64,000 bases of DNA from Lineus longissimus. Its lineage: Eukaryota > Nemertea > Pilidiophora > Heteronemertea > Lineidae. Below the pieces are notes generated by a model that was not told the origin of the DNA, ran no database searches, and saw only the letters and a list, made by a program, of their open reading frames with translations. The position numbers and the translations under genes are program-made. The stretch covers positions 64,501-128,500 of the forward strand of contig NC_088313.1 in the NCBI RefSeq assembly GCF_910592395.1. The letters run 5' to 3'. Positions within the stretch are counted from its first letter, which is position 1; every line of letters begins with the position of its first letter. Of this stretch, positions 38,301 to 48,600 are shown one piece after another.

Positions 38301-39350
38301 AGGAACCGTCGCTCCGATGACTACGAGCTGTTGTGCAGGAATGGTCACAGGATGGGCATAGACCAGTGGAAAGACTGCAACTTGGCAAAGTTGCGGTCTC
38401 CAGCGATTGTCACTGCAGGTTTGTACATTGTTAAGCATGTGACATTTGGCACATATGTCGTGATCACACATGCCAAGTCATATCACGCTAACTTAGGCCT
38501 TCTCTTGTCTACAGTAAAGCTTTGAGAGTAAACAATACTTGTTTAACACATGGTCAGAAGTGTTTAAACATTGAGGGTCAAGAAGGATCTCAACCTTTGT
38601 TATAAAATCATTACAGGTATATCAATTTTATGATTGCAGGTTATAAATCTGAAGAAGACCGTGAGATAATGTGGGAACTCTTGGACTATGCTCAGAATTA
38701 CTTCTCTGGAGATGCGTAAGTTGAATTTGAATGACGATCTGAAATGTGATTTATTCAACTGAGCGTTGTCTGTCTGTAAAGCCTCCGTCTGTAAAGCCTC
38801 CGTCTGTAAAGCCTCCGTCTGTAAAGCCTCCGTCTGTAAAGCCTCCGTCTGTAAAGCCTCCGTCTGTAAAGCCTCCGTCTGTAAAGCCTCCGTCTGTAAA
38901 GCCTCCGTCTGTAAAGCCTCCGTCTGTAAAGCCTCTTGTTTGGTGCATTAAGTAGAGGTTGGTACATTTGAAGTTTGTCTATGAATCAGGAGAACAAGTG
39001 TCAATGATTATTGCTACTGAAGCAAAATCGTTATTGCTTCATTTTGCCAATATTGAAATGATTAATATTCCATTTCCAGAAATGACCAATTTACGATGTT
39101 CGATTCCGGTTTGAACAAGCACGATTTGATGTTTTCTGACTCCGCCGTGAAATTACTCAAGATCCCCAAGGAGGAACAAAACTACAAAAAGTGGCTGGGC
39201 GATTACTTTGACCGTCTCATGCAGATGCTGCATAGATACCAGTGTGGTTCTGTCACAGATAGTTCACCTGCATCATCTACTAACACTTCCTTGGTCAAAT
39301 ATTTTGTCACATTAATAGCCATTTTAACTTCAACAGCTTTGTTACTTTAA
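32396..39350 (+). CDS. MELTF: Melanotransferrin-like, probably GPI-anchored transferrin, 13 exons
   Basis: Exons 32396-32477, 33669-33926, 34550-34669, 34831-34989, 35303-35481, 35810-36104, 36508-36754, 36882-36997, 37128-37244, 37579-37752, 38224-38418, 38640-38715, 39080-39350 join in frame to 762 aa (human melanotransferrin 738). A signal peptide (WYIPICVIVLVGQSLAQ) is followed by two transferrin lobes: N-lobe from EVRFCVINDAELKKC, C-lobe from VRWCTTSEDEINKC. The C-terminus has a Ser/Thr-rich stretch and a terminal hydrophobic segment (YFVTLIAILTSTALLL) with no charged tail, as expected for GPI attachment. Each lobe keeps the iron-ligand Asp (D90 in N-lobe; INLDAAD in C-lobe) and first Tyr (DYYSVVV, SYYAVAV), but the second Tyr, the His and the anion-binding Arg are replaced in both, so classical iron binding is doubtful. 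The symbol is tentative: invertebrate MELTF-like genes are not strict orthologues. Confidence 0.9.
32784..33430. mobile_element. Long inverted-repeat element (hairpin MITE) in transferrin intron 1
   Basis: Left arm (outer end TATCTATGACGTCTTAGAGA, inner part 32966-33117) and right arm (33247-33430) are inverted copies; shared blocks include CGAGCTACTTACTCTCAAGT, AAACTATTCTATACC and GGTCGGCTCGACTCTGGAAT. A spacer of about 130 bp separates the arms. The left arm is interrupted by a smaller inverted-repeat insert at about 32817-32965. No transposase frame is seen. Confidence 0.88.
32817..32965. mobile_element. Smaller inverted-repeat insertion nested in the hairpin MITE
   Basis: AATCCCCGATC at 32831 pairs with GATCGGGGATT at 32930-32940. 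The right arm of the host element lacks this segment: in it, the sequence matching AACAATAATAAAG joins directly to the sequence matching TGCTGAAACTTGG. This shows a later insertion, flanked by ATAAAG on both sides. Confidence 0.75.
33914..34015 (+). repeat. Exon-spanning minisatellite at transferrin exon 2 donor, 34-bp unit, 3 copies
   Basis: CAGTATGGCACCA (the last 13 bases of exon 2) followed by GTAAGTTACTGTTGTAATTGG (donor and intron start) occurs three times in a row without change. The first donor, after 33926, joins the coding exon; the two others repeat the same splice site 34 and 68 bp downstream. Confidence 0.96.
36209..36273. repeat. Two adjacent perfect palindromes in transferrin intron 6
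   Basis: 36209-36234: arms GATTAAAGAATT and its complement-type partner with a short loop. 36234-36273: 19-base arms (CACCTGAATAACAGTTGTT) and a 2-base AA loop, perfectly paired. The two share one C. They can form two back-to-back hairpins. Confidence 0.93.
37931..38068. mobile_element. MITE with long terminal inverted repeats, copy 2
   Basis: Left TAGATCCATGCACTTGATTG and right CAATCAAGTGCATGGATCTA are exact inverted copies, continuing through GGGAACAA and GTTTAC. Internal GGTGACGTGACGACGGCCAA is shared with the copy at 7922-8083. Located in transferrin intron 10. Confidence 0.92.
38772..38936. repeat. Minisatellite, 15-bp unit, 11 copies (transferrin intron 12)
   Basis: GTCTGTAAAGCCTCC repeats perfectly every 15 bp. 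Because the unit is a multiple of three, several frames on both strands stay open; none is coding. Confidence 0.97.
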
Positions 39351-40145
39351 TTGACTCATTTTCATCCATCCTGCCATGAATGTATAAAATGTGTGTGTGC
39401 TTATAGGAATTCTGAACGTTAAAATGTCCGGACCATAAAATGTTAAGCATTGGTTGTTAGTTGTTTTATGAAATTCAATTGGGCCTGGGGACAATTTCCC
39501 AGGAAATAGGCCCTCATGGGATGGAAACATGACATGTGTTCAGAATTCCTTCTCTGCAATATCGTAGTTTAAAACTTCTTGCTCTTATATGTATATTACT
39601 ACATGTACATATCTCTTAACTTTGATACTATAAAGTTGCACTAGATTATCACAAAATGCTATAGAAAAACGTATGTTCAGTCCAGGTATTGCGCATAAAA
39701 CTCCCATCTTATATTTATTTTATGATTGATACTTTATATGATAATGAGACATCACTTTTGTATCTGTACATATCATTTGAGCACTTTTATCTGTATATTT
39801 CTGATCATGTCCAAAACTTTTTACTTCCGTAGTGTTTCTGATCAGTTTTTTGGCTCAGATGCAAACCATATCATAATGAACTAAATCCAAAAGACTAGTT
39901 GTTTATTTTTACTACGGTACTACTGAAAACTGCCTAATTATCATCCTCTATTTTTGCAATTTTTAAAAATTTCTTCAAAAAAATAAAATGTTCACCCAAG
40001 ATTACAGTTCTTTTCCCCCATTTTTTGGGGTGAACACAGGAGTACCGAAGGTTTTTCCTGAAATCTGTGAAAACATGGAAAATAAAATTCTCGCTGAAAG
40101 TTAGGCAGATTACACCATTTGTAACTTGAAATGTAAATAATGTAT

Positions 40146-40229
40146 ATTTTAACATAGATAGACACAGTGTAGGTGATGTTTTGTATAATATAACATAGAT
40201 AGACACAGTGCAGGTGATGTTTTGTATAT
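40146..40229. repeat. Tandem duplication, about 43 bp x 2
   Basis: AACATAGATAGACACAGTG followed by AGGTGATGTTTTGTATA occurs twice in a row, with T/C differences. Confidence 0.85.
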
Positions 40230-40307
40230 TTTTGATCGAAATTGATTGCGTCCATTTTTTCTTAGAATCATATTCCATCCCAGGTTGTGTTGGTGAGGGG
40301 TTAAGAT

Positions 40308-40445
40308 AGTTGTTACATTCAAATACATTCCATCCTCAGTTGTGTTGCTAAGAGGATACATGTACATGTAATGGTTACATTCCATCCTAGGTTGTGTTGC
40401 TAAGAGGATACATGTACATGTAATGGTTACATTCCATCCTCAGTT
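40308..40445. repeat. Tandem repeat, about 55-58 bp, 2-3 copies
   Basis: ATTCCATCCTCAGTTGTGTT followed by GCTAAGAGGATACATGTACA occurs twice, with a third partial copy. Confidence 0.8.
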
Positions 40446-41428
40446 GTCTGGCTGAAGGGATTACTGATTACATTCCATCCTAAGGTGTGTTAATTGGCGG
40501 TTAATTTCTAATTTTGCTTGGGAACGTTTTGATTGGAATCAAAAAGACCTTGTGCCTAATTCCATCCTTTTCTTTGATATTCGAAAATAATATTAGATGA
40601 GTGGAACTTGAGTATATGATAGAAATGCAGTGTTGATGTTATTATTACTTCACAAATTTATACACGATATCCAGACTACCCCCAGGCTGACTGCCATGTT
40701 TCGGTGATTTGACTGGATAATTTCCACGCAAGGTCTCTTGTCTGGCATCATTGATGCATTCCTGACGTCATCTGACCATAATATCCTGGGAATTTTGTAT
40801 TTCCAATTCAGTCTTCTCAGTAAGATGACGTTCTGATTTAATTGTTCATTTACAAATTCATTGATTGAATGTAACCCTGAATGGATCAAGTATTAATTTT
40901 TACTACCTGATGGATGTATAGACATTTTATAGACTTCAAATCATGCTTTGTGTAAAACACTTTTATAATGGTCCATTTATTTGAAATTGTATTATGGATG
41001 AAAATTAAATATTTCTATATACGAAACATCTTTCTTTTGTTTATATAATTATACTTCTACTGGCATCGTGTGGAAAAAAAGTGTCATAAAATGTGTCCTT
41101 TAACTGCATATGTACTGGACATGATGATTTATGGTGGCATGTCCACCAAATCTTTGTCTTCAATTTTGCCATTGTCCACACAATGCAAGGGCTTCTTCCA
41201 GACGGACGCTCTTGACTTCAGCCCCAGTCATATTGGGACATGGTCAATAAGACGCTCCAACCACTCTGTTGGTCGACACAAGAAACTCTTTTACAGTTGT
41301 GAGCAGACATATAATCCCCGGGGTCCATCTCGCACAGAATATATCTTTGGCGATTTGAGTGCACCTCGCCGGTCCCCTTTTTCACAAAAATGTTTGAAAA
41401 TGACCAGAATTTTTGGCGTGAAGTGCTG

Positions 41429-41881
41429 GCAATATTGCCAATTGGGCCGGACAATCACGGAAAACCCCCAATATTATACATTTCTTCCTGAATAATACTT
41501 ACAGTGATGGTTACGCTACACAAAAACCAAAAAAAAAACGAGGGTCAACCATTGAACTTTTGAGATATGTTGAATTTGGCACAAATCAGCGAAAAACGCA
41601 CGAACTGGCACTGGACGGCATTTCAACACGGGGCCAACGCACATCCCAAGTTCAGTGTACACATACGTCGGCAACAACAGTATAAATGCGTAGTTTCTTG
41701 TTAGTCGCCTATTGAGTAGCGCTCTAGGTTTCAGAAACTCCAGAAAAACATGTCTTTGCCAAAACAACTGCTGAATCAACACTAACGTACTGTGAGGACC
41801 GAGAAATCAATGATTTTCGGAACTACGGTTAGGGCTTGGTCGCGCATGAATACAAAAAAATCCCTAATGAGACTTTGGTCT
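41429..41881. repeat. Direct repeat of about 0.45 kb, copy 1
   Basis: Starts at GCAATATTGCCAATTGGGCC and ends near CCTAATGAGACTTTGGTC. It matches 42181-42651 with many substitutions and small gaps. Shared blocks include ATTGAACTTTTGAGATATGT and GGGGCCAACGCACATCCCAA. No coding frame is conserved between copies, which suggests a non-autonomous element or an old segmental duplication. Confidence 0.85.
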
Positions 41882-42180
41882 TTTCAGTTCCTACCTGGCC
41901 CTAAAGATGGGGATGGCGTAGTTCTTCCATGAAGTCCATGAGACTCCGATAACCAGCTCAATGAGGGGGGGTTTGGACCACTAGATAGATCTACGTGGTT
42001 CGGCACTGAAGGTTTTAAAATGCGTTTCCAATGTGATTTCATGAGGACAACCCATCTGTGTCGTATATCACTTGAAACGCCCGATCCCCCTGATTCTGCA
42101 GAATGTAAAATCGGGCATTTTATTTCTTTAGATAAATCATAAGCGTCGCATTTGCTCCTAGCTCTGTTCACCATCCCAAA

Positions 42181-42651
42181 TGGCAATATTCGCCAATTGG
42201 GCCGGACAATCACGGAAAACCCCCAATATCATACATTTCTTCCTGAATAATTCTTACAGTGACCATTCTCCCATGAAAGACAGTTGCTTATGCTACAAAA
42301 AAATAAGTAAAAAATCGATGGTCAACCATTGAACTTTTGAGATATGTTGGATTTTGCACAAATCAGCGAAAAACGCACCTACTGGTACTGGACAGCATTT
42401 CAACACGGGGCCAACGCACATCCCAAGTTCAATGTACACATACGACGGCAACAACAGTAAAACGCGTAGTTTCTTGTTAGCCGCCCATTGAGTAGCGCTC
42501 TAGGTTTTAGAAACTCCAAAAAACATGTCTTTCCCAAAACAACTGCTAAATTAACACCAGCATACTTTGAGGACCAAGAAAATTAATGATTTTTAAGAAC
42601 TACGGGTTGGCCGCGCATGAATACAAAAAACTAAATGAGACCATTGTCCCT
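42181..42651. repeat. Direct repeat of about 0.45 kb, copy 2
   Basis: Second copy of the block at 41429, in the same orientation; 300 bp of unrelated sequence separate the two. The right end is followed by short GGCAAGAATGGAAAATG repeats. Confidence 0.85.
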
Positions 42652-43221
42652 GCGACACCACGGCGAGAATGGAAAATGGATTTACAGTAACGGCAAGAAT
42701 GGAAAATGTACTTACAGTAACAACAACAACAAGCGCGATTTTTGTAAATTTTTTACAAATGACAGCTCAATTTTAGGTATTTTCTTGCTTATAAATGTTT
42801 TTTTATTAGAAGAATTACCAAAAAGTAAGTTGCTTCTAATGTAGAATGATGAGAAATTTAAGATATAATATTGTAACAAGTCGCAGAGATGTTAATGGGA
42901 CTTCTGTATATGACGTTGATCGTCCGACAAATGAATGATGTACTTTGGTGTTTGAGGAGTTCAACATGAATTGCAGTTGATCGTAACTATTTTCGGACAC
43001 CCAGGTCTGATCACAGTCCCTATGGCTGCAATAAGAGTGGAGTCTTATTGCCAGACAGATTAACACACACAACTGATCAGCTTATTCACTCTTTGTTAAA
43101 TCATGCACTTTACTGAAAAGGAGAGTTTGCATCTTTATCATCCCATCGGCATCGGGGGCGGCACGGGGCAACCCATGATCAAAATCTGCATAGTATAAAG
43201 GTTGGATGAGTATGAGGGAGG

Positions 43222-43545
43222 TTACCAGGATGTGTTGTCCTTGATGTTAAGTCCTAGCGGCGACATGGTGCGCAAACGATGGATCCAAGAAGACTCTCTG
43301 GAGAGTCTTTTGGCCTCGGCGATTGTGCCATCTGGAGCGATGTGCATGAATTCTAGGACGTAGATTGAGAAGTCCTGGAGGCCGTGGTGATTTGGGAGGT
43401 TGAAATGATGTCCTATGACATCGGTTGCAATGTCTTTGGTAACACTGTAGAAGAAATCGCTAAGCATCTCGAGAGAGTCTTCTTGGATCCATCGTTTGCG
43501 CACCACGCTAGGACTTAACATCAAGGACAACACGTCCTGGTGGTA
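43222..43545 (-). pseudogene. Fragment of Penelope-like retroelement (C-terminal GIY-YIG-type end), inverted duplication
   Basis: The minus strand reads GHHFNLPNHHGLQDFSIYVL and then RESSWIHRLRTMSPLGLNIK. The H-FN-P-H, RE--WI--LRT and P-GLN signature is typical of the C-terminal end of Penelope-like elements with a GIY-YIG endonuclease. On the plus strand at about 43467-43545 the last part (RESSWIHRLRT then LGLNIKD) occurs again in opposite orientation, so the end is duplicated head to head. The reverse transcriptase is absent, so this is a dead 5'-truncated copy. Assignment is by motif only. Confidence 0.7.
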
Positions 43546-43623
43546 GTTGATAAAGCTTGGAATCAGTGAAACCTTGGAACCAGTGATAAACCTTGGAATC
43601 AGTCCTAAAAATGCATAAAAACA

Positions 43624-44530
43624 TGAAATAATGCCATTCGAACCTAACGTGGTTACGAATCAACATTTGGAGCTTATTCTTACATGATCAGATCGGAATT
43701 TTATGGTAATTTAGAAATCTGTCGCATATCCGATTCAATAGTCTATATTTTAAAACAACCCAGTTGTACCTCGCCTCCAGTGTACAGTACTGATCTCCCA
43801 AATATGGGAAGACACGCCCACCACACACCCATAATATGGACCAATAGCGCTCCGCTTATAAATACGCCACCACCACACGGGGCCTTTTCGGTCAGACGAG
43901 TTGCTTGGGAAGTTGGGGGCCTGTCATGCATTATGCATGGATAAGGTTGACGACTATGTCTAGGCCTGATTGTCTATGATTGACTGATATTTTATAACAA
44001 ACGATGAATAAAAGAAGCCTAGTCATGTATGTTTATTACCGAAGTTTGCGGATGAAAATTTCCTTCGCCGTGAGCGATTTCTTACATCTTCCAGTACGCA
44101 TCAAGGGATGCAGAGATCTTTGTGACGTCACCAGTTCTAAGCGGGTTTTTTTATTCACGTGTGTGTTTGTCCTATGATCTCGTGCATCTAGTACCGAGCA
44201 TAATACTTTATCGTCTATGGAATACAAAACAATCATAAAAACTAATTTTTGCTTCCATTGAAGAGAAATAAAATATTTTAACGACCACAGCGCATTGCCA
44301 ATTGATGACGTCATCCTCCACATTAAAAATGTTGGCTTCTGAACTAACTGGCAAATTGCTATCAATAAAGTCAGCTGGGACGAGACTGTCAGTTGGGAGG
44401 GTATAAATCGTGGAAGGAACGCACCCGATTTCCCGCGCTATTTGCACAGTGATTCCATGGTTTACATTGAATATTCCAAGGTTTATCAGTGTTTCCAAGG
44501 TTTCACTAATTCCATACTTTATCAACTACC
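43624..44530. repeat. Tandem duplication unit A, 907 bp
   Basis: Starts at TGAAATAATGCCATTCGAAC and ends at TATCAACTACC; nearly identical to unit B. It contains CCAAT (43841-43845), TATAAA (43857-43862), a private 28-bp patch (43885-43912) and AATAAA near 44007. Two minus-strand frames of about 105 codons (44208-44525, 44036-44365) are conserved in B but are not recognised. Confidence 0.95.
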
Positions 44531-45457
44531 TGAAATAATGCCATTCGAACCTAACGTGGTTACGAATCAACATTTGGAGCTTATTCTTACATGATCAGAT
44601 CGGAATTTTATGGTAATTTAGAAATCTGTCGCATATCCGATTCAATAGTCTATATTTTAGAACAACCCAGTTGTACCTCGCCTCCAGTGTACAGTACTGA
44701 TCTCCCAAATATGGGAAGACACGCCCACCACACACCCATAATATGGACCAATAGCGCTCCTCTTATAAATACGCCACCACCACGCGGGGCCTATTTGAAC
44801 TACGGATCGGTCTGTTCATACAGGGTGATACAGAGAAAATTGGGGGCCTGTCATGCATTATGCATGGATAAGGTTGACGACTATGTCTAGGCCTAATTGT
44901 CTATGATTGACTGATATTTTATAACAAACGATGAATAAAAGAAGCCTAGTCATGTATGTTTATTACCGAAGTTTGCGGATGAAAATTTCCTTCGCCGTGA
45001 GCGATTTCTTACATCTTCCAGTACGCATCGAGGGATGCAGAGATCTTTGTGACGTCACCAGTTCTAAGCGGTTTTTTTTATTCACGTGTGTGTTTGTCCT
45101 ATGATCTCGTGCATCTAGTACCGAGCATAATACTTTATCGTCTATGGAATACAAAACAATCATAAAAACTAATTTTTGCTTCCATTGAAGAGAAATAAAA
45201 TATTTTAACGACCACAGCGCATTGCCAATTGATGACGTCATCCTCCACATTAAAAATGTTGGCTTCTGAACTAACTGGCAAATTGCTATCAATAAAGTCA
45301 GCTGGGACGAGACTGTCAGTTGGGAGGGTATAAATCGTGGAAGGAACGCACCCGATTTCCCGCGCTATTTGCACAGTGATTCCATGGTTTACATTGAATA
45401 TTCCAAGGTTTATCAGTGTTTCCAAGGTTTCACTAATTCCATACTTTATCAACTACC
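44531..45457. repeat. Tandem duplication unit B, 927 bp
   Basis: Near-identical copy of unit A. The 20-bp length difference is fully explained by one patch (44792-44839, 48 bp) replacing the 28-bp patch of unit A just downstream of TATAAA (44764-44769). Confidence 0.95.
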
Positions 45458-45489
45458 CGTCCTGGTAACCTCACTCATACTCTTCTGGC

Positions 45490-45538
45490 GTTTTTGCAGG
45501 AGGAGAAAAATGTACTTTTTTCTCCTGCGAGCAAAAAC
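45490..45538. repeat. Hairpin in the FANCI 5' flank
   Basis: GTTTTTGC..GGAGAAAAA pairs with TTTTTCTCCTGCGAGCAAAA across a loop of about 6 bases, with one small asymmetry in the arm. It lies about 90 bp upstream of the FANCI ATG and directly right of the composite mobile region. It may be an element remnant or fall in the FANCI 5' UTR/promoter. Confidence 0.75.
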
Positions 45539-45626
45539 CTGAAGTTGTTCTGATCTATTATCTAATCGTATTGAGGCTATAAGACAACGCTAAGTAAGGG
45601 GCGGCTGACCTGTCAGTGTCATCATT

Positions 45627-48600
45627 ATGGAGAAGGAACTCATCGGTCTTTGTGAAAAGGAGGATGAGGCAAAGATAACACAAGTCCTTTCATCTGTTCC
45701 TTTCATGGAGGTGAGAATATTGGCCAAATCAAGTGCTCTTCTTAAATTAGTCTGGTTTTGGCATGTATGTGAAACCTCATCTTGAATAACCATACTTTAA
45801 AAATTCTTGTGACTTTTTGTTAAACTTTTGCTGTAAATTTAATTGATACCATGGCTCCCGTAAGTCAGTTTGCTTCAAAAGGGCACAGCAAATTCTTTCA
45901 AAAAAAAGTTACATTTGTCTTAATTAGAAAGTCATTCAATTCAGACTGGATCTCATAGCACCAATCAATGACATGAATGCATTTTTCACTGTTCATTTCA
46001 GCTTGAGAAACTGATAGATGGGAGAATATCAAAAGGACGTGGTGACCCCACTCCTCTGATAAAAGCAATCCTCTTTGGTGAGTGACAACCTACATGTCCT
46101 GGGGAAACTTGTAAGAATTTCCTTGATTTCAAATCATATGAGAAACTTTGTTACTGGTTGCAGTAATAGCTGTCCAATACACAACAGATTTGCAGCCAAT
46201 ATTGTATTGAACTGCTGACTAGTATTGCCACAAACTAGGCAACCTGGAGGAAACCCATGTTGTCAAAGAGTGTCACCTTCTGAATCCCATGAATGTACTG
46301 GGACCAAGCAAGAATCAATCATGTGACCTCCGTGGTGATATGTCCACTCGGTCACTCCGACAGCCTTAATATAAACTTTTTTGATTTTGTAATATTCTAG
46401 AGAGGAGGAAATAAAGAAATATGTATTCCATATTCGTTGTCCGATTTAGGGTCCAAGGCTGACAGTGTGAAGGGACTAGAAAGAAGGATTCAGGTGTTCA
46501 AGTACTGCATCAAGATTCTACAGAACAATGACATACACACCAAGGTAGTAGCTAACTTGGTTGGCTATCTGTTATTGGAGGTAGGTTGACATTCGCGTCA
46601 CATGATGCTGGACATGACATCGATGTTGTTCAACTTGTTCTTGGTATGAAAACAGACTTCCTATTGAGCCATGAAAAGGTTCATTCAAGACCGCAGCACC
46701 TCTGGTGGATTCGAATGGCACCTACCTAATTGGTGCCAATGAGATAGCCTACTTGAAACAGCCTATTTTATTGTGGCACACGACTGTTGGACATGATAGT
46801 TATGTAATATCTGATTGCAGAAGAAGAAGGAAATGAATCATTTATCTAGGTCATTCATTTTTGCAGGTTGACAGTCTGCCACCAAGATGCCTTGCAGACT
46901 TGGCCAGTGTGTATGTGGAGGCTATCAAGACCTACTGCTCAAACAATGGGAAGTGAGTGGGATTGTACACTGCATTTCTCCTGATATGCTAAAGCCATTT
47001 TGATGGGCTAACCTCGTTTCTGCTGCTCAACCTTGTAAAAATGAGACTTTTTACATATAGCACTAAATCCAGTTTATTTCAATTGCTCAAAGCCTTTCAC
47101 ATTATTACCTCTAGCTATTGGCATGCACATCTGTGATTCAAGCTTCACTCTCTGGGTGTATTACACATCTGAGCTGCACCTGTACAGTGCTCAGGACTAA
47201 CAGAATACTTCAACCAAACACCATGCCCCGACATGCCTGATGAGTCCATTCCTCATTTGTTTATAACTGCAACCTCTTTACTCTTTCAGATATCTTGAGC
47301 TTTTCCCCAAGATCCTGTCCTCTCTTGAACTGGTTGAAGTAGTCCCATACCAAGGTAGTGAGCTGAAGGGAAGTGAATACAAAGGCCATGTCTTGAACAG
47401 TTTATGTTCAACTCGGTAAGTCGAGATGTCGCTTTCTTCTGACCATAACCAACAGAGGCTGTACATGCTTCATTATCATTGTGCTTTAATCTGATTGGAG
47501 CAACACAATTGTCAGTTCTCCTTCTACGTTAGCTCTTCATTTAGACATGTTATTCTCCAGGGAGTATTCCTCTTCCAAGGCGGGAGGAGCGTTTTACGTC
47601 CCAATACAGTTACATGTGGGCACCAGTTGGGATAATTGGCCTTGTCTCTCAGACTTTGGCCAGAAACCTTCAGTGAGACGTGATCAAAGGTGACATCAAA
47701 TCGTCTGTTAGTATCAGCTTAGTTTAAGCACAGTAGCAACATATTTGCCTTCATTCACTTCCCATTTGTCAGGTGGGACAACAAGTCAGTGATTCACCTT
47801 GCTGCCATTTTCCGTGATATCTCGCTCAGCCCAGGAGAACTGAAGTTTGTGCTCGAGAAGATCATCCGCATGTTCCCCGATTTAGATTTTGAAGAGTTGC
47901 CTCCACTCGTGTTCCAGCTCTTGCTCTTATCAACAAAGGTAAGTCTTGGTTTGTTTTTGACTGACTATTGGCTTTTTGAGGATCCAAGAAGCACAGCGGT
48001 TCACTCAGTTGTCTACCACACTCAAGTGCCCGATTTTGAGTCTCGAACCCAGAAATTGTTTCTTCAGATTAACCGGCGGAGATTTATTTCAAGGAAGTCA
48101 ATTTCCCGGCTCTTCACCACAGTTCTGTGGCATACATGTACTCAATCGGAAGTCATGACATTGCCCAGATTGCTGTTGATCAGGTCCTAGTTTACAGTTG
48201 GTTCTGAACACGGCAATGTTGTCTGTTAGAGGTTGCTCTTGTCACCTGGTCCTGTACCTGGCTTGTCAAATGAAAATATGGTCGAACACCCTTGAGGTTG
48301 ACCAGTCTTGTCAAGCTAAGAGCCTATCCTGCACCAGGTCTAGTGTTCTGGCTCCAATGGGGGATTTTCTGCACCATTCAACCTTGCCTCATTTGTCATA
48401 CACTGTCTGATTTTTATTTCATCTGCCTTCAATTTGACAGCTCTGATAAGCTACATTCTAAATGTGATCTGTTCATCACATTGGTTTTTTGTGCAGGGTC
48501 ACAGGCAGCTTGTGTTAGATGGCATCATCTCATTCTTTAACACTGAAGAGGAGAAGAACAAAGGCAAGGAAGTGAATGTGTAAGTTGTCCGGCATCCATT

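Larger units (their letters stand above)
39351..43207. other. Intergenic region downstream of the transferrin gene
   Basis: The left part should include the 3' UTR. It then holds two small tandem duplications (40146-40229, 40308-40445) and a diverged 0.45-kb direct repeat (41429-41881 and 42181-42651). Short open frames, such as one on the minus strand at 41218-41454, are not recognised. Confidence 0.6.
43208..45482. mobile_element. Composite mobile region bounded by inverted terminal repeats
   Basis: GAGTATGAGGGAGGTTACCA at 43208 and its inverted partner ending CTCACTCATACTC at 45482 match over 22 bases with one mismatch (shared core GAGGTTACCAGG). Inside are a Penelope-like fragment with inverted duplication (43222-43545) and a 0.9-kb tandem duplication (43624-45457). 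Its right end lies 145 bp upstream of the FANCI start codon. Confidence 0.75.

Noticed and set aside
38746-38967. Open frames in four readings over the 15-bp array
   Set aside because: Perfect 15-bp repeats leave several frames open on both strands. It lies within a transferrin intron.
44036-45452. Pairs of minus-strand frames of about 105 and 109 codons in the tandem duplication
   Set aside because: Identity between the copies reflects recent duplication of the DNA, not selection on protein. No domain was recognised, so they are kept only as a note in the repeat entry.
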